Positions 29,501 through 47,500 of a DNA stretch of 64,000 nt are shown piece after piece (positions within the stretch are counted from its first letter, which is position 1; every line of letters starts with the position of its first letter). Position numbers and translations under genes: made by a program. A model generated the notes under the pieces. That model was given only the letters and a program-made list of their open reading frames with translations, did not search any database and had not been told where the DNA came from. This DNA comes from Piscicola geometra (Eukaryota; Annelida; Clitellata; Hirudinida; Piscicolidae): positions 2,809,595-2,873,594 of the forward strand of contig OX030957.1 of NCBI GenBank assembly GCA_943735955.1, given 5' to 3'.

Positions 29501-30963
29501 AAGAGGGAAGCACCCTCCTCTCCACCAGACACTTCGTCAGACTCAAGTTGATTATTATTGTGCTTGTTGTTGTTGTTGTTATTTGTTTGTTTGTATGGTT
29601 GGTGGATAAAATTCTTTTTATATTGAATCGATTAATCTTTTGTTTTTTTGTTTTTTTATTCATATCAAAGCTTAAAGATTGGGTTGCTTAGCTTTCTTAA
29701 AGAGATTTTGAGATTTCATTATCTTTCCTTTCATTTTTTAAATTTACAATTATTCATTCTTACTCCACTAAGAGCTCAATTTTTCACAAATTTTAAAGCT
29801 CACAGCCGAATGCTTTTTCTAATTTTAAATATTTAATATACAAACCTCATTCATCAGTGTCTACAATTACACTAGTTTTATTCTTATTTGATACATAAAA
29901 ACTTCAAAGTTTTTAAATAATTACTTTTTAAACTTGAAATTTTAAGGCTTTTATTGGATGCTTTCCTTCTTGTAGGTTTGTTAGTTCAGCTAGAGCCATT
30001 GGCTCGAAGGGTTTCAAACTCACGTGGACTGAAATCCTATCTATCAGTAGCGAAGGTTGCTCTTCTGGTTTTATAATTATTTTTTAACAAATCCTTTTAT
30101 AATGACCCGTGCTACTTTCCGCTAATCATTTTTCAGCGCTCTTTTTCTTAATATTTCATCTATCCAGTTCTCTTCCGCTTCAAACATATTTTCCCTCCAT
30201 TAGGCTCATCGTGCAAGGAGTTCTACTGTCGCAAGTCAGGCTACTGCATCCCTGCAGTCCTCAAGTGCAACAGGGTGGCCAACTGTGGTGCCGATGATCA
30301 GTCTGACGAACTCAAGAACTGTTAGTGCATCATGCTTGTGTGTTGGATGGGCTATTTGTAATGGTGTGACAGAAAAGTGGATTGAACCAATTTAAGTAAT
30401 TTGTTTTTTTTAATGATTTTTTATGATTTTGCACATTTTTTCTTTTTAAAGCGTTTGATAATCCTTCAGGCGGAGAGTACAAGCAGAAATCTTTTTTTGA
30501 ACAATTGCTCAGTGAGATTTTGTGCTTCATTTCGTATGAACGTAATCTGTCGAAGATTTTAATTAATGGAAAGGAATCAATAACTATTAAAATTTAATTT
30601 ACTTTAAGACATTTTTAATTTTGCATCTTTATCTTGCAAACACAGCCACCTCTCAGCTGCCTTTCATTCCCAACAGGCAAGCGATTGATCGACAGCGGCA
30701 TCTTACTGCAAGGCGTGGTGGTGTTGGCGCTCTTGTGTGTGGTGGTCTTGGTGGTCGTGTGCGTGGTGCATAAGAAGCAATCTTCCAAGAGAAATCACAA
30801 AAGCGAAGTGAGGCATTTAGAAAGAAGTGATGACTCACTCCCTCCATCGCCCACTCTGTCGCACCCTCCCAACCTCTACATGTCGCCTCTCTCGCATAAC
30901 AACACACTGCCGTCTGAAAGGAGGATGATGAGGGAACAGACTGAGAAAGTGTCAATTGTATGA
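5358..30963 (+). CDS. lev-10: LEV-10-like CUB/LDLa transmembrane protein, 14 exons (5' partial)
   Basis: Probable single-pass surface protein of the LEV-10/NETO type, which in known animals clusters or modulates postsynaptic receptors. The spliced frame (837 residues from the first exon seen) gives CUB1 (2-117), CUB2 (133-273), CUB3 (281-402), CUB4 (417-572), CUB5 (579-700), LDLa (707-743, six Cys and a DDQSDE calcium motif), a transmembrane helix (751-773) and a 64-aa basic/Ser-rich tail ending -VSIV. Five CUBs plus LDLa plus TM is the LEV-10 layout, whereas NETO has two CUBs. Exons: 5358-5538, 8784-8824, 13535-13672, 18044-18251, 24108-24379, 25786-25969, 27430-27614, 27743-27947, 28519-28838, 28913-29080, 29417-29546, 29976-30055, 30204-30320, 30677-30963. 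All phases agree. The signal-peptide exon is missing, and exon 5358-5538 begins mid-codon (phase 1). Many donors are weak. The LEV-10 name is inferred from domain order, not sequence search. Confidence 0.82.
5551..5605. repeat. 28-bp tandem duplication in intron
   Basis: Two copies of a 28-bp unit starting GCCGAGTCAATTCCATTAAG sit at 5551 and 5579, just inside the donor side of the intron. Confidence 0.9.
5606..8783. other. Intron, AT-rich, nothing recognised
   Basis: Intron between the two CUB1 exons at 5358 and 8784. It is AT-rich with poly-T runs. I see no coding, RNA or transposon signature. Confidence 0.55.
8784..8824 (+). CDS. lev-10: LEV-10-like exon: CUB1 middle, 41-nt microexon
   Basis: Chosen because it is open, is flanked by AG and GTCAGC, and has the required 1+39+1 phase. 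It reads [13 protein letters not shown] and supplies the third CUB cysteine immediately before the next exon's RYCGTEL. The acceptor pyrimidine tract is poor, so this exon is the least certain of the gene. A different, longer exon could exist elsewhere in the 8-kb gap. Confidence 0.5.
8825..11221. other. Intron, AT-rich, nothing recognised
   Basis: Intronic sequence before the ATCC satellite. There are no exons or mobile-element motifs I can support. Confidence 0.5.
11222..11770. repeat. (ATCC)n tetranucleotide array, about 500 bp
   Basis: A short first block at 11222-11252 is followed by an almost perfect CATC/ATCC array at 11278-11770. There is one visible substitution (CCACCC near 11581). 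The Pro-Ser-Ile-His and Met-Asp-Gly-Trp frames are repeat artefacts. Confidence 0.98.
11771..12218. other. Intronic sequence between ATCC array and LINE fragment
   Basis: The segment just right of the array (11770-11900) stays open in one frame but has no recognisable domain. Nothing else is seen. Confidence 0.4.
12219..12680 (+). pseudogene. Fragment of a LINE reverse transcriptase
   Basis: At 12219-12410 a frame reads [20 protein letters not shown] then [17 protein letters not shown], matching the GPDGIPAELLKA...LL.PLF.KIWEEE block N-terminal to the RT palm of non-LTR elements. After frameshifts, 12570-12650 reads [17 protein letters not shown], the conserved [17 protein letters not shown] block. 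The catalytic YADD region is absent, so this is a truncated relic. Confidence 0.7.
12740..13065 (+). mobile_element. 3' end of an Ac-like hAT element (dead), copy B
   Basis: Plus-strand homologue of the element at 3.83-4.15 kb, in opposite orientation. The last transposase codons survive as [20 protein letters not shown] then stop (12772-12834). They are followed by the shared TGAGTAACTGGCTCAAA segment and TCGATTA-type subterminal repeats, and end in GTGGAACAACTCTA at 13065. Confidence 0.75.
13535..13672 (+). CDS. lev-10: LEV-10-like exon: CUB1, second half
   Basis: The acceptor CACCACCTCCCTAG is strong and the donor GTTTGT weak. It reads [29 protein letters not shown]..., [10 protein letters not shown], the CG....P......L.I.F.TD....GF...Y second half of a CUB domain. 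The enter/exit phases (2 nt in, 1 nt out) join both neighbours. A minus-strand open frame over the same bases is only its shadow. Confidence 0.8.
13673..18043. other. Intron with short inverted repeat; otherwise unstructured
   Basis: A 4.4-kb intron. It contains a fold-back-like pair at 14453-14550 (GGTTCTGGTATTTAC against GTAAAGTACCAGAATC), a possible relic MITE, and a weak tRNA-A-box-like string at 16545-16570. No exon is recognised. Confidence 0.45.
14453..14550. repeat. Imperfect inverted repeat, possible MITE remnant
   Basis: ATATGGATATCCAAAGGTTC...TTTACAGTAC faces GTAAAGTACCAGAATC...CAGTCATCC about 30 bp away. A related string (TTATGGATGTCCGAACAACC) occurs at 40157, suggesting a dispersed family. 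Confidence 0.4.
18044..18251 (+). CDS. lev-10: LEV-10-like exon: CUB2, first half
   Basis: Between CTTCTCCAG and GTGAGT. It reads [20 protein letters not shown] then [14 protein letters not shown], a canonical CUB start, preceded by the inter-CUB linker [12 protein letters not shown]. Confidence 0.88.
19270..19518. repeat. Pogo/Tigger-like non-autonomous repeat, copy 1
   Basis: Shares ATAAATATTTCATATTGGAAG followed by TTGGTACTTATAA, and a later CAGCGTTTTCAAGT, with the copy at 20.23 kb. It ends in GTGCGTATTATACGTGGAG followed by TTTACTGTA, resembling an inverted-repeat end of pogo-type DNA transposons. The family name is a recollection, not a search result. Confidence 0.4.
20203..20420. repeat. 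Pogo/Tigger-like non-autonomous repeat, copy 2
   Basis: Begins with GGTGCGTCTTATACATAG and contains the same TAAATATTTCATATTGGAAG core as the copy at 19.3 kb. No transposase frame is present. Confidence 0.4.
21600..22050. repeat. Two related partial repeats of the same family
   Basis: GGACGTTTTGAAATTTTGAA followed by ATCGATGGTTAT (21668) recurs as GGACGCTTTTAAATTTTGAA plus ATCGATGATTAT (22016). The first is followed by GATGCGCCTTAAACATAG, similar to the terminal motifs nearby. Confidence 0.45.
22916..22944. repeat. Terminal-repeat-like motif
   Basis: GTGCGCCTTATACAGGGTTT followed by ATACGGTA is nearly the reverse complement of an expected pogo-like TIR. It probably marks the right end of a relic element. 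Confidence 0.35.
23452..23745. repeat. Imperfect direct duplication, period about 149 bp
   Basis: TACTATTTCAAAGATTTTGT at 23452 recurs at 23601. Each copy ends in a similar ATTATTGA(A)CAAAAAGTT stretch. Confidence 0.75.
24108..24379 (+). CDS. lev-10: LEV-10-like exon: CUB2, second half
   Basis: Between TTCCCCAG and GTGAGT. It reads [25 protein letters not shown]..., [11 protein letters not shown]..., GFKATYLI, the full C..DY..(L/I).DG....G..CG...F.TD...GF...Y signature. It ends one base into the codon completed by the next exon. Confidence 0.93.
24380..25785. other. Intron, nothing firm
   Basis: A 1.4-kb intron. A GAGTTCGATAC string at 24632 resembles a tRNA B box but has no matching A box in place. 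Confidence 0.5.
25786..25969 (+). CDS. lev-10: LEV-10-like exon: CUB3, first half
   Basis: Reads [20 protein letters not shown] then [14 protein letters not shown], a CUB opening. The acceptor ACAAG has an A-rich upstream tract. The donor is GTGAGT. Confidence 0.85.
25970..27429. other. Intron, nothing recognised
   Basis: A 1.5-kb AT-rich intron with no motif I can support. Confidence 0.55.
27430..27614 (+). CDS. lev-10: LEV-10-like exon: CUB3, second half
   Basis: Between TTTCCCCCAG and GTTCTA. It reads [14 protein letters not shown]...KKIC, G..., then [20 protein letters not shown]. The CUB acidic DG motif is replaced, but the CG, F.T and GF.A positions are kept. Confidence 0.82.
27743..27947 (+). 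CDS. lev-10: LEV-10-like exon: CUB4, first half
   Basis: After ATCACAG. Linker [16 protein letters not shown], then [20 protein letters not shown], a clear CUB start. The donor GTTCGA is non-consensus, but the next exon joins in phase. Confidence 0.87.
28519..28838 (+). CDS. lev-10: LEV-10-like exon: CUB4, second half
   Basis: Between ACCACAG and GTCAGT. It reads [20 protein letters not shown], later [11 protein letters not shown] and [19 protein letters not shown]. An insertion of about 40 residues before the AHCG makes this CUB half longer than its siblings. Confidence 0.88.
28913..29080 (+). CDS. lev-10: LEV-10-like exon: CUB5, first half
   Basis: After CACCACAG; donor GTCAGT. It reads [20 protein letters not shown] then [14 protein letters not shown], with an NST glycosylation site at the second cysteine. 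Confidence 0.9.
29417..29546 (+). CDS. lev-10: LEV-10-like exon: CUB5, middle
   Basis: Between CCCTCAG and GTTGAT. It reads [30 protein letters not shown], the third and fourth CUB cysteines. In CUB5 the second half is split over two exons. Confidence 0.87.
29976..30055 (+). CDS. lev-10: LEV-10-like exon: end of CUB5
   Basis: Between TCTTGTAG and GTTGCT. It reads [20 protein letters not shown], the final F.S....GSKGFK..(W) strand of the CUB domain. It exits in phase 1. Confidence 0.85.
30204..30320 (+). CDS. lev-10: LEV-10-like exon: LDLa module
   Basis: Between CATTAG and GTTAGT. It encodes [36 protein letters not shown]. The sixth cysteine is completed across the splice by T|GC. Cys spacing and the DDQSDE acidic cluster are those of a calcium-binding LDL-receptor class A repeat. 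Confidence 0.93.
30677..30963 (+). CDS. lev-10: LEV-10-like last coding exon: TM helix and cytoplasmic tail
   Basis: After CCCAACAG. It reads KRLIDSG, then a Val/Leu-rich helix ([20 protein letters not shown]), then [11 protein letters not shown] as stop-transfer. A Ser/Pro-rich tail ends in EKVSIV and TGA. The C-terminal S-I-V fits a class I PDZ ligand. Confidence 0.92.
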
Positions 30964-31253
30964 CGCATAGTTCGTGTGTGTACTGTCACTTCAATTAGGT
31001 TCTTGTATTTCTGTTATTGCTTGTTTCTTGATTCATGTCTGTATATACTCGTATGTATGTGTGCATGTTTGTACTAGCAAATATTACTTAGACAGGGACT
31101 TCGACTACTAAAATGATGTATTTGTACAGAATGTTTAATATTTTATAAAATTAAATAATTTTTTTTTATATCAATTATTTATATATTGTATCATATTGTT
31201 TCTGAATATTTTATTATTAGTTTCAAGGTAAATTCGCTAACGCAATGCTTCAA

Positions 31254-31259
31254 AATAAA
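31254..31259 (+). terminator. Candidate poly(A) signal of the LEV-10-like gene
   Basis: AATAAA about 290 bp after the stop codon, in an AT-rich 3' region. Other AT-rich variants nearby mean the choice is tentative. Confidence 0.45.
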
Positions 31260-33067
31260 TATTTAAATTTTTCATAATTATGAAATATTGGTTAAATCAT
31301 AAAATAAATCGTTTTAAAAGATCCACGAACCATGTGAAAGGGTATATCTTCAGCAATATGCTCCACTCTGGCACTCATTGGCACCATGAACGACACAAAC
31401 ATCGGCCGAAAGTCCATTGAGATTGCAAACATTCACGCCATTTACCGGCTTAAGTCACTAGCTCAAGTACTGCGAGATTTCGTACGGCTGTTGTACAGGC
31501 AGGGGAAATGTGTTTTCCTGGTTACCAGGCATACATTTGTTGCACACTTTTCAACGGACCTCATTTGAATGGTTTAAGGAGAATAATTAAAATTAGGTCA
31601 ATTGTTATAGTAGCGTTTAACACAAACGGGCTTCTAAGCCACTTAGCCTGCACATTTTTCAATTCGCGTCTATGAACTGGGCATCGGTTGCACTCGAAGG
31701 TAGGACCCTTGACCATTGGTCAAGCCGAGAGTCGTTACACACTCGGCAACCCGTTCACGCTTTAAACAATTTAAACTTGAAATATTCCCATGCAGAATTC
31801 GTTTATTTTATTTATTCATTTGTTTAAAAGCTTTTTAATCATCTTATTCGACACGACTAAGCCTGACGCATTCGTTAATGCACATCAAGTTGAATAGTTT
31901 TCGGCCATGGCAACACTTCGTAAGACATCTTTCGGATGTTGTTCGCAATGCCTCACTGTAGATCAAAGCTTTTCGTTAAAATCTACAACTGAGTTTTTTT
32001 TTAATATTTGTATATTATTTTTTGTATTTGTGTTTTTTTTATACTTTATTTTAAACGTTTCCAAAATACTTATTTATACTTTTTCAAACTAAATCGAATT
32101 TAATTTTTACATCAGTTAGTGAATGAATTTCTGTTAACAAAAATCCAACCATCTGTTTTTATACTTTTTTTGAAGCCTCACAAAACTATCAAAAAATATT
32201 TTTATTGGCTGGACAGAAGCTATAATTGGCCTCAAATCACCCAAGGAAGGATCCCAAAGCAGCAAGGTTCTTTAATGACACCTTGTGGATTCTTCCACAT
32301 GCAAAAAGCTCATATTAAATATATAATTTCACTAACTACTTCATAACTTCTTTTTCTAATTTACACAAAGCGAAGTGTTTATTGAAATGCCCTAACTTAG
32401 CCTGAGTGGAAAAAATGAACGTCTTTGAAGCACCAAGTTTTGTAAGAATCGAACTTTCCAAAGACTTGAAATATTTATAGAAATAGTATTTATATAATTA
32501 TAAAAGTTCTTTATAAAAATCTCTATGGAAGACAAATAAATGTGATATAATTGGCGAAAGACGTTAGAAAACGAATAGTATTAGTCAGTGTCAACACAGG
32601 ATTAACAGTTAAGTTAACTGAGTGCTGAGAAATGCAATGGATTGACAGAGACGCCACTTGAGAGTCAGCACTGCATAACTCACATCACATTCGCCTGAAG
32701 AATACGAAATGCAACGGCATGTCAGATCTTGAGTTGAACATCGTGATAGAATTAACTCCTTAAAAGCCTATTTATTCTGAAAACTTTTACCATTTTAAAA
32801 ATAAAAGCAATAATAATTGGGAAAGAAGGACTAGAAATTAGGATGGGAAAAAAGTTAGTGGAGTGTGAATGAATTTAACATTTCAGATGGCCAAAATAAT
32901 TCAATAACTTCTCCTACACTGCACTCTGATGGAACTTTTCACCAGTCCCACCATCATCATCATCCTCACCATCAACACTTTCATCACCATCATCACCATT
33001 ATCACCATCCTCCTCCTCCTCATCATTTTCATCATTATCATTCTCCTCCTCATCTTCATCATCATCA
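31260..33067. other. Intergenic region between two convergent genes
   Basis: Lies between the 3' ends of the LEV-10-like (plus) and GTF2A1 (minus) genes. It holds a tRNA-like SINE head at 31687-31757 and an open but unrecognised GC-richer stretch at 31340-31570. TTTATT at 32771-32776 could be the minus-strand poly(A) signal of GTF2A1. A CAT/CCT-rich tract runs over 32945-33068. Confidence 0.5.
31687..31757 (-). repeat. tRNA-derived SINE head
   Basis: The minus strand reads GAACGGGTTGCCGAGTGTGT, then CCTTCGAGTGC about 45 nt later, giving box A and box B analogues with tRNA-like spacing. It resembles the minus-strand head at 583-650. Confidence 0.5.
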
Positions 33068-38788
<5,721 letters not shown>

Positions 38789-38976
38789 TTAATAAGAAAT
38801 TGTAGAGTGCTTATAATTGAAATAATTTATTAGAATACTTGAAATAAATTTAAGAATTTTTTAACATTGCTGAAGAACACACATTGCGAATGTGTAATTC
38901 TCAGGTTTGAAATTTTCTTTGACTGGTTTATATACTCATTAAAAGAGGTCATGCATATGTATGAAGAATTTATAGA

Positions 38977-39019
38977 ACTTATACTATAAGACTTATACTA
39001 TAAGTCTTATAGTATAAGT
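38977..39019. repeat. Perfect 43-bp palindrome
   Basis: Arms of 21 bp (ACTTATACTATAAGACTTATA and its complement) surround a single C at 38998. The arm itself contains two ACTTATA..TATAAG mini-palindromes. It lies about 190 bp upstream of the GTF2A1 start codon. Confidence 0.95.
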
Positions 39020-40795
39020 CTTATACATATATATTTTTATTTTGCAAATGTGTGTTCAAAATACCTATTTTCATTAAAGTAATGCTTTAAATGAACATTC
39101 TGAAAAAGACAAATGACTGTTTATAGTGTGTTCTAGCGATATCAACGCGATTGTGGTTCTTGTACAATGTACAGGAAAGTTTCTAGCGATCATGTAGAAG
39201 AAAGTAAGAAACATTTTGATATTTTTTTGAATATTGATTGTTAGAGATTGAATACAGTTTTAGATTTGCATACTAAAAATTGAAAATGTATACGAGATGA
39301 GACGGTTGAGGTAGATAAAAAAATATAAGATGTTTTTAATAAGATTCCAACTAACTTCATTATTTAAAGCATTTGACATATTAGTGATGAATTTTAATAA
39401 GCTAAAATAGTTAAAAGGCAGCTGCAAATAAATGTTTAGTTAAAGAAGTTTAAATCAAGGAAACAGTGAAAGTTGTAACTAGATTAACTTTTCACAGTTT
39501 TATAAAAACAAAGATGAAGTTAAACAATAAATATAAAGATTTGTATTTAAAACTATTTAAACTTTCTAAAATTAGGTTTATTTTCCATTTATATAATTAC
39601 TTTTAGTTTTTTAACAGTTATAACTATATATATATAGTAATATATAAAGTTATAATCTAAATATTTTTAAAACACCTACCGAATAAAATATTTAAATCAA
39701 ACAATTCACAATCAAAAAATGTTTTTATATTATAAAACAATTTTAAAGATTTTAACATTTATTCTTATTCTTTTTTTACATTTTTTTAATAATCAACAAA
39801 CTAAAACAAAAATGTTTAAAACATTATAAACCAGTAGTTATGTTTTAAGAATGATTTTAAAATAATATTACACAGTGTTTTCTATTATTTAAATTAAATA
39901 ATTAATTATTAAATTTTAATATCACCGTAAAATAGAAACATATTCGCACACTTTTAAATCTTTTTTTTTTGTATTTACGAAAACATAAGTAATTTTTCAA
40001 GTTTTTTGCTCATAAGTCTTTCAAATTGAAATTCAGTTACGAATATTATTATTTTCTCTAAAATTACCACCATAGAAATTTTAATTTTTTAACTTTATGT
40101 TCGAAATAAGGACCTAAATACAATTATTTCTTAGAAAATTTAAGATGTTTGAACATTATGGATGTCCGAACAACCTGGTATTTTAAGATACTTTTTAAAA
40201 AGTGCAATTAAACAATGTTTTTCGAATAGGCCCCTGCGTGGTCGGGTTACTTTTCCGTGTTATAATTCTTCAAAAATGTGTGACACCAAAAAAGAAAGCA
40301 ACTTATTGATAATCACATAAATTGAATGCGTAAATAGTGAAATCATTATATTAATTAATTAATTTTTAACGTTTTTTCAACATATTTTTGCTAGAAGTAT
40401 GCAAAAACACCAAAAATCAAAAATCTGAACACATAACATCTTTTTAAATCTCATTATGATTTTTTCCATTTATGAACTATCTTTCACTACGACGAATATT
40501 ATTTAAATGTCTCATAGAAGGACATTTAAAAGCGAATCAAATATATTAATAAGACAATTATCAATCATAAAGCAAAAGACAACGCTTTACGTATTCTTAT
40601 TCGGTTGAAGATTAAAAGCCTTATGAAAGCTGAATTGCTTTGCAGAATGCCAGTTTATACTTTTTTAACAGAAAAATCGTCAATTTATAATTGTATTTTG
40701 TTAGATATCTTTAAAAGAGGTTTTTCAGATTAGAATGTAAATCATATTTATTTATAAATGGATTTTTTTCTGAAAATAAAAATATAAAACCCTCA

Positions 40796-40830
40796 CCCTA
40801 TCCCTAACTCTAACTCTAACCTTAAATGAC
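40796..40830. repeat. Degenerate telomere-like CCTAA tract
   Basis: CACCCTATCCCTAACTCTAA followed by CTCTAACCTTAA. Too short and degenerate to be more than a chance or relic interstitial telomeric string. Confidence 0.4.
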
Positions 40831-42876
40831 GTTTTTTCTATATGCAAAATTATAAACTGACATTCTGCAAAGCAATTAATCGATTTACACATATTCATTC
40901 CGCACCATTCTACAGTTTATACACAACCTTAATATTCATCCTAGCAAGATATTCTCCAGTTGAGCTCTGCCGAGAGCTAAAGGAGAAATAATTTATTTTT
41001 TATTTGAATGAGATGAAAAAGTGTAAAAAAATAAATTTTAGATACATGCAATTGACATTTAATGATACAAAATTAGTCTATTTCCACCTTTCTAGCACAC
41101 AGAAAGTTTTAGAAAAAAGGGGTTTTGTTAAGCACACTAAGGTTTTAATTTATTTAATAATATTATGAATATTAATATAATATTTGTTAATTATTCTAAC
41201 GGACTTTAAACTTTTAAATGAATATAATAAACTATCAAGATAAATCATGTATATTATGTGATGAGAAATAGATAATAACCATAAAGACAATTTTAAAAAA
41301 AAGATACAAGCTATGAGATACAAGAACAACAAGAAAACAACAAGAAACTCGGTTGGGTTGCCAATTACTCACCTGTCACGCTCTATTGGGATCCTTGAGT
41401 GCCTCTGTGTGTGTGTCCCTTTGTATCTGTGTGTTTAGTTTTTTTTTCATGATTGTTTTTAAGCTTGAAATTGACTCAAGATTTGTATATATGTATGTTT
41501 TATTGTTCTATGATATTTTGGTGGAAATAATGTGTTTTTACTTATTGGTTCAATATCTGCTGGAATTTTGTTTCCAGTAAGCAGATAGTAAGATATAGAT
41601 TTTCAAAGGGGAGTTAGTGTTTCTGGCGAGGTTTTTGCGTATTCGTTGGCATTCGTTCGTGCCTTCTAGATGCGATTGCGCAAGTGCACTTGACATGTGG
41701 CCAGGTTTATTCGCTCTAAAATCATTTTTATTCTTGAATAATATAGGTTTTTCATATTTTTATCTTATTTTGTGAGTTTTTTTGTCTAAATTTGTTTGTT
41801 TCCAATTTCCAAGACATTCTTATCTTCTTTGGTACATCTTTTATTCTTGGAGCTCTCGAAGACTTCGCCTCGCACACGGCCATTGACGCCTTTAGTGCTC
41901 CACCGATGCTACACATTCCATTTTTACATTTATTCAGCTAAGTTTTATTATGAATATTATTTGAATTATTTGCATTTGCATTTGTTAACCCATGTCTCAT
42001 ATCTTCACCATGACTTCAAAACCATCTTTCATGCGCCTATTAGTTGAAACTCCTTCCATTCAAACGTTTATACAAAAAACGCAGTTTACACAAACTCGAC
42101 TAAACTATTTGTTGAATAAATCCCGACATAATTCATCCACTTTTAATCTCTTTATTTTATACGCCACTAAAGAGACCTCCAATGACTCCTCTATCAAACC
42201 CGCCCATTCCAAACACCACTCTTCCTGATTTAGTAGCAGTAGTTACTCGCATACAAACTACCACTCCCACTGGATAAGAAACACTCATAATAATGCTTCA
42301 ATGCGGCATTTAAGATGCTTTAATGCCCGTTCGAGGCGGTTTATGAGCCGGTCGTAATGATGGCAGGGTGCTTGTGCAGTTCTTCTTGAGTTTCCGATTG
42401 AGTTATCTACTCAATTCTGGAACAGATCTCCATTCTTCCCTACTTGTAAGTGCCTTCGTGAAATTTAGTGCACTTTTCATGAATTTTTATTTGTTTGTCC
42501 AAGTTTTAAATTATTTACTTGCTTTTATTTAATTTAACTTTTTTGCTGGATTTTATTTGTGATTTAGAAATAATTTTTCCAACAGTTTTTCAGTTAAGTA
42601 TTCTATTTTTAAAGAAAAACATAAATAATCATAAAAAGACCTTTTTTTAAATCTCTTAAACTGACAGCCACACATACCAAATAGAAAACAAACAGATATA
42701 CAATGACCCGATAGCTACATGGCTGTTGAAAGAGATATCTGGAATATTTGTCTTGTTTGTGAGCTGATTCAACGCGTCTTTTTCAGCAGGAAGGGTTCTG
42801 AAGTCATCCAAGTCAGCATGCATCAAGCCACTGCTTCAGGAGCCCAGCCTAAAACTAACAGATACTTCGTCTTTTA

Positions 42877-43281
42877 TTGTATTGTATTGTGTTGTATTGT
42901 ATTGTATTGTATTGTATTTTATTGTATTGTATTGTATTGTATTGTATTGTATTGTATTGTATTGTATTGTATTGTATTGTATTGTATTGTATTGTATTGT
43001 ATTGTATTGTATTGTATTGTATTGTATTGTATTGTATTGTATTGTATTGTATTGTATTGTATTGTATTGTATTGTATTGTACTGTATTGTATTGTATTGT
43101 ATTGTATTGTATTGTATTGTATTGTATTGTATTGTATTGTATTGTATTGTATTGTATTGTATTGTATTGTATTGTATTGTATTGTATTGTATTGTATTGT
43201 ATTGTATTGTATTGTATTGTATTGTATTGTATTGTATTGTATCTTATTGTATTGTATTGTATTTTATTGTATTGTATTGTT
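42877..43281. repeat. (ATTGT)n pentanucleotide array, about 400 bp
   Basis: Near-perfect TATTG pentamers with a few substitutions (GTGTTG, TATTTT, ACTG, TATCTT). The Leu-Tyr-Cys-Ile-Val frames on the plus strand are artefacts of the repeat; the period of 5 keeps all three frames open. Confidence 0.98.
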
Positions 43282-44131
43282 AAAAAATGATATCCTAGAA
43301 ACAGTCACAGAAAGACACCACAAGGAATTACTCAATAAAATATAACGCCTTCAATAAGGGATATGTTCAAGTGGTGATGTGGATGTGGTAGAGTGGAAAG
43401 GATGTGGATGGGGTAGAGTGGAAAGGATGTGGATGTGGTAGAGTGGTGATGATGTGAATGGGGTAGAGTGGAGATGATTTGTATGGGGTAGTGGTGATGA
43501 TGTGGATTGGATGGAGTGGTGATGAGGCGTGGAATAGTGGTGGTGGCAGAAAGTAGAATTGTGATAGTGGTGTGGATGTTGAATTAGTGGATTGATGATG
43601 TTGGTGCTAATGGAGTGAAATGACTGTGGTGATGGAGTGGAGTTGCGATGGAGTTGTGAATGGTATTCGATAGAACGGTGGTAGAAGTAACAGAGGTAAT
43701 ACAAATTGGTGGTTTGTGGTGAAAATGAATTTAGGTAAAATTCATTAAAGATTCCTATTTTATTCTAAAAGAAATCATTCCAATAACAATTATCACGACC
43801 ACCACATGATTACAATCGTTACCTCTTCTCCACAATAATCATTCTAATTACTATCACCATCACCACCATCATTATCACCAACACTTTTTTCAGCTGATTG
43901 TAGTTCATATTCAGCATGTGTCAAAAGATGCTCATACGAACCTCCATTACGCAACCACCTCCGTGCTATCACTTGCCTACCTCAGCCTTGTGCTCCAAGT
44001 CGCTGTTGAAACATTTGACTTGAATAATTTATTAATTAAATTTTTATTTTTAAATACATTCTGAATGAGTTAATCAACTTTTCATCATTTCAAAATAAGA
44101 AACATTTTAAAACAACGGTTTTCTTCTGTTA

Positions 44132-47459
<3,328 letters not shown>

Positions 47460-47494
47460 CAAGAACTCACATTGGGAAGCAGCATCAGTGAGAC

Positions 47495-47500
47495 AATAAA
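47495..47500 (+). terminator. Candidate poly(A) signal
   Basis: AATAAA 36 bp after the TAA of the membrane-protein model. Confidence 0.55.

Larger units (their letters stand above)
38789..44131. other. Intergenic region between divergent genes
   Basis: Lies between the start codons of GTF2A1 (minus) and the membrane-protein gene (plus), so it should contain both promoters, though none can be pinned down. It contains a 43-bp perfect palindrome (38977), a short CCTAA-like tract (40796-40830), an unrecognised open stretch (41810-41940), the ATTGT array (42877-43281) and a GGTGATG-rich stretch (43370-43680). No assignable gene. Confidence 0.5.

Noticed and set aside
40796..40830. Interstitial telomere
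   Set aside because: Only a handful of degenerate CCTAA/CTCTAA units; not enough to claim a telomeric fusion.
42719..43345. 208-codon Leu-Tyr-Cys-Ile-Val frame
   Set aside because: ATTGT pentanucleotide repeat keeps several frames open. The non-repeat head (MAVERDIWNICLVC...) has no recognisable family.
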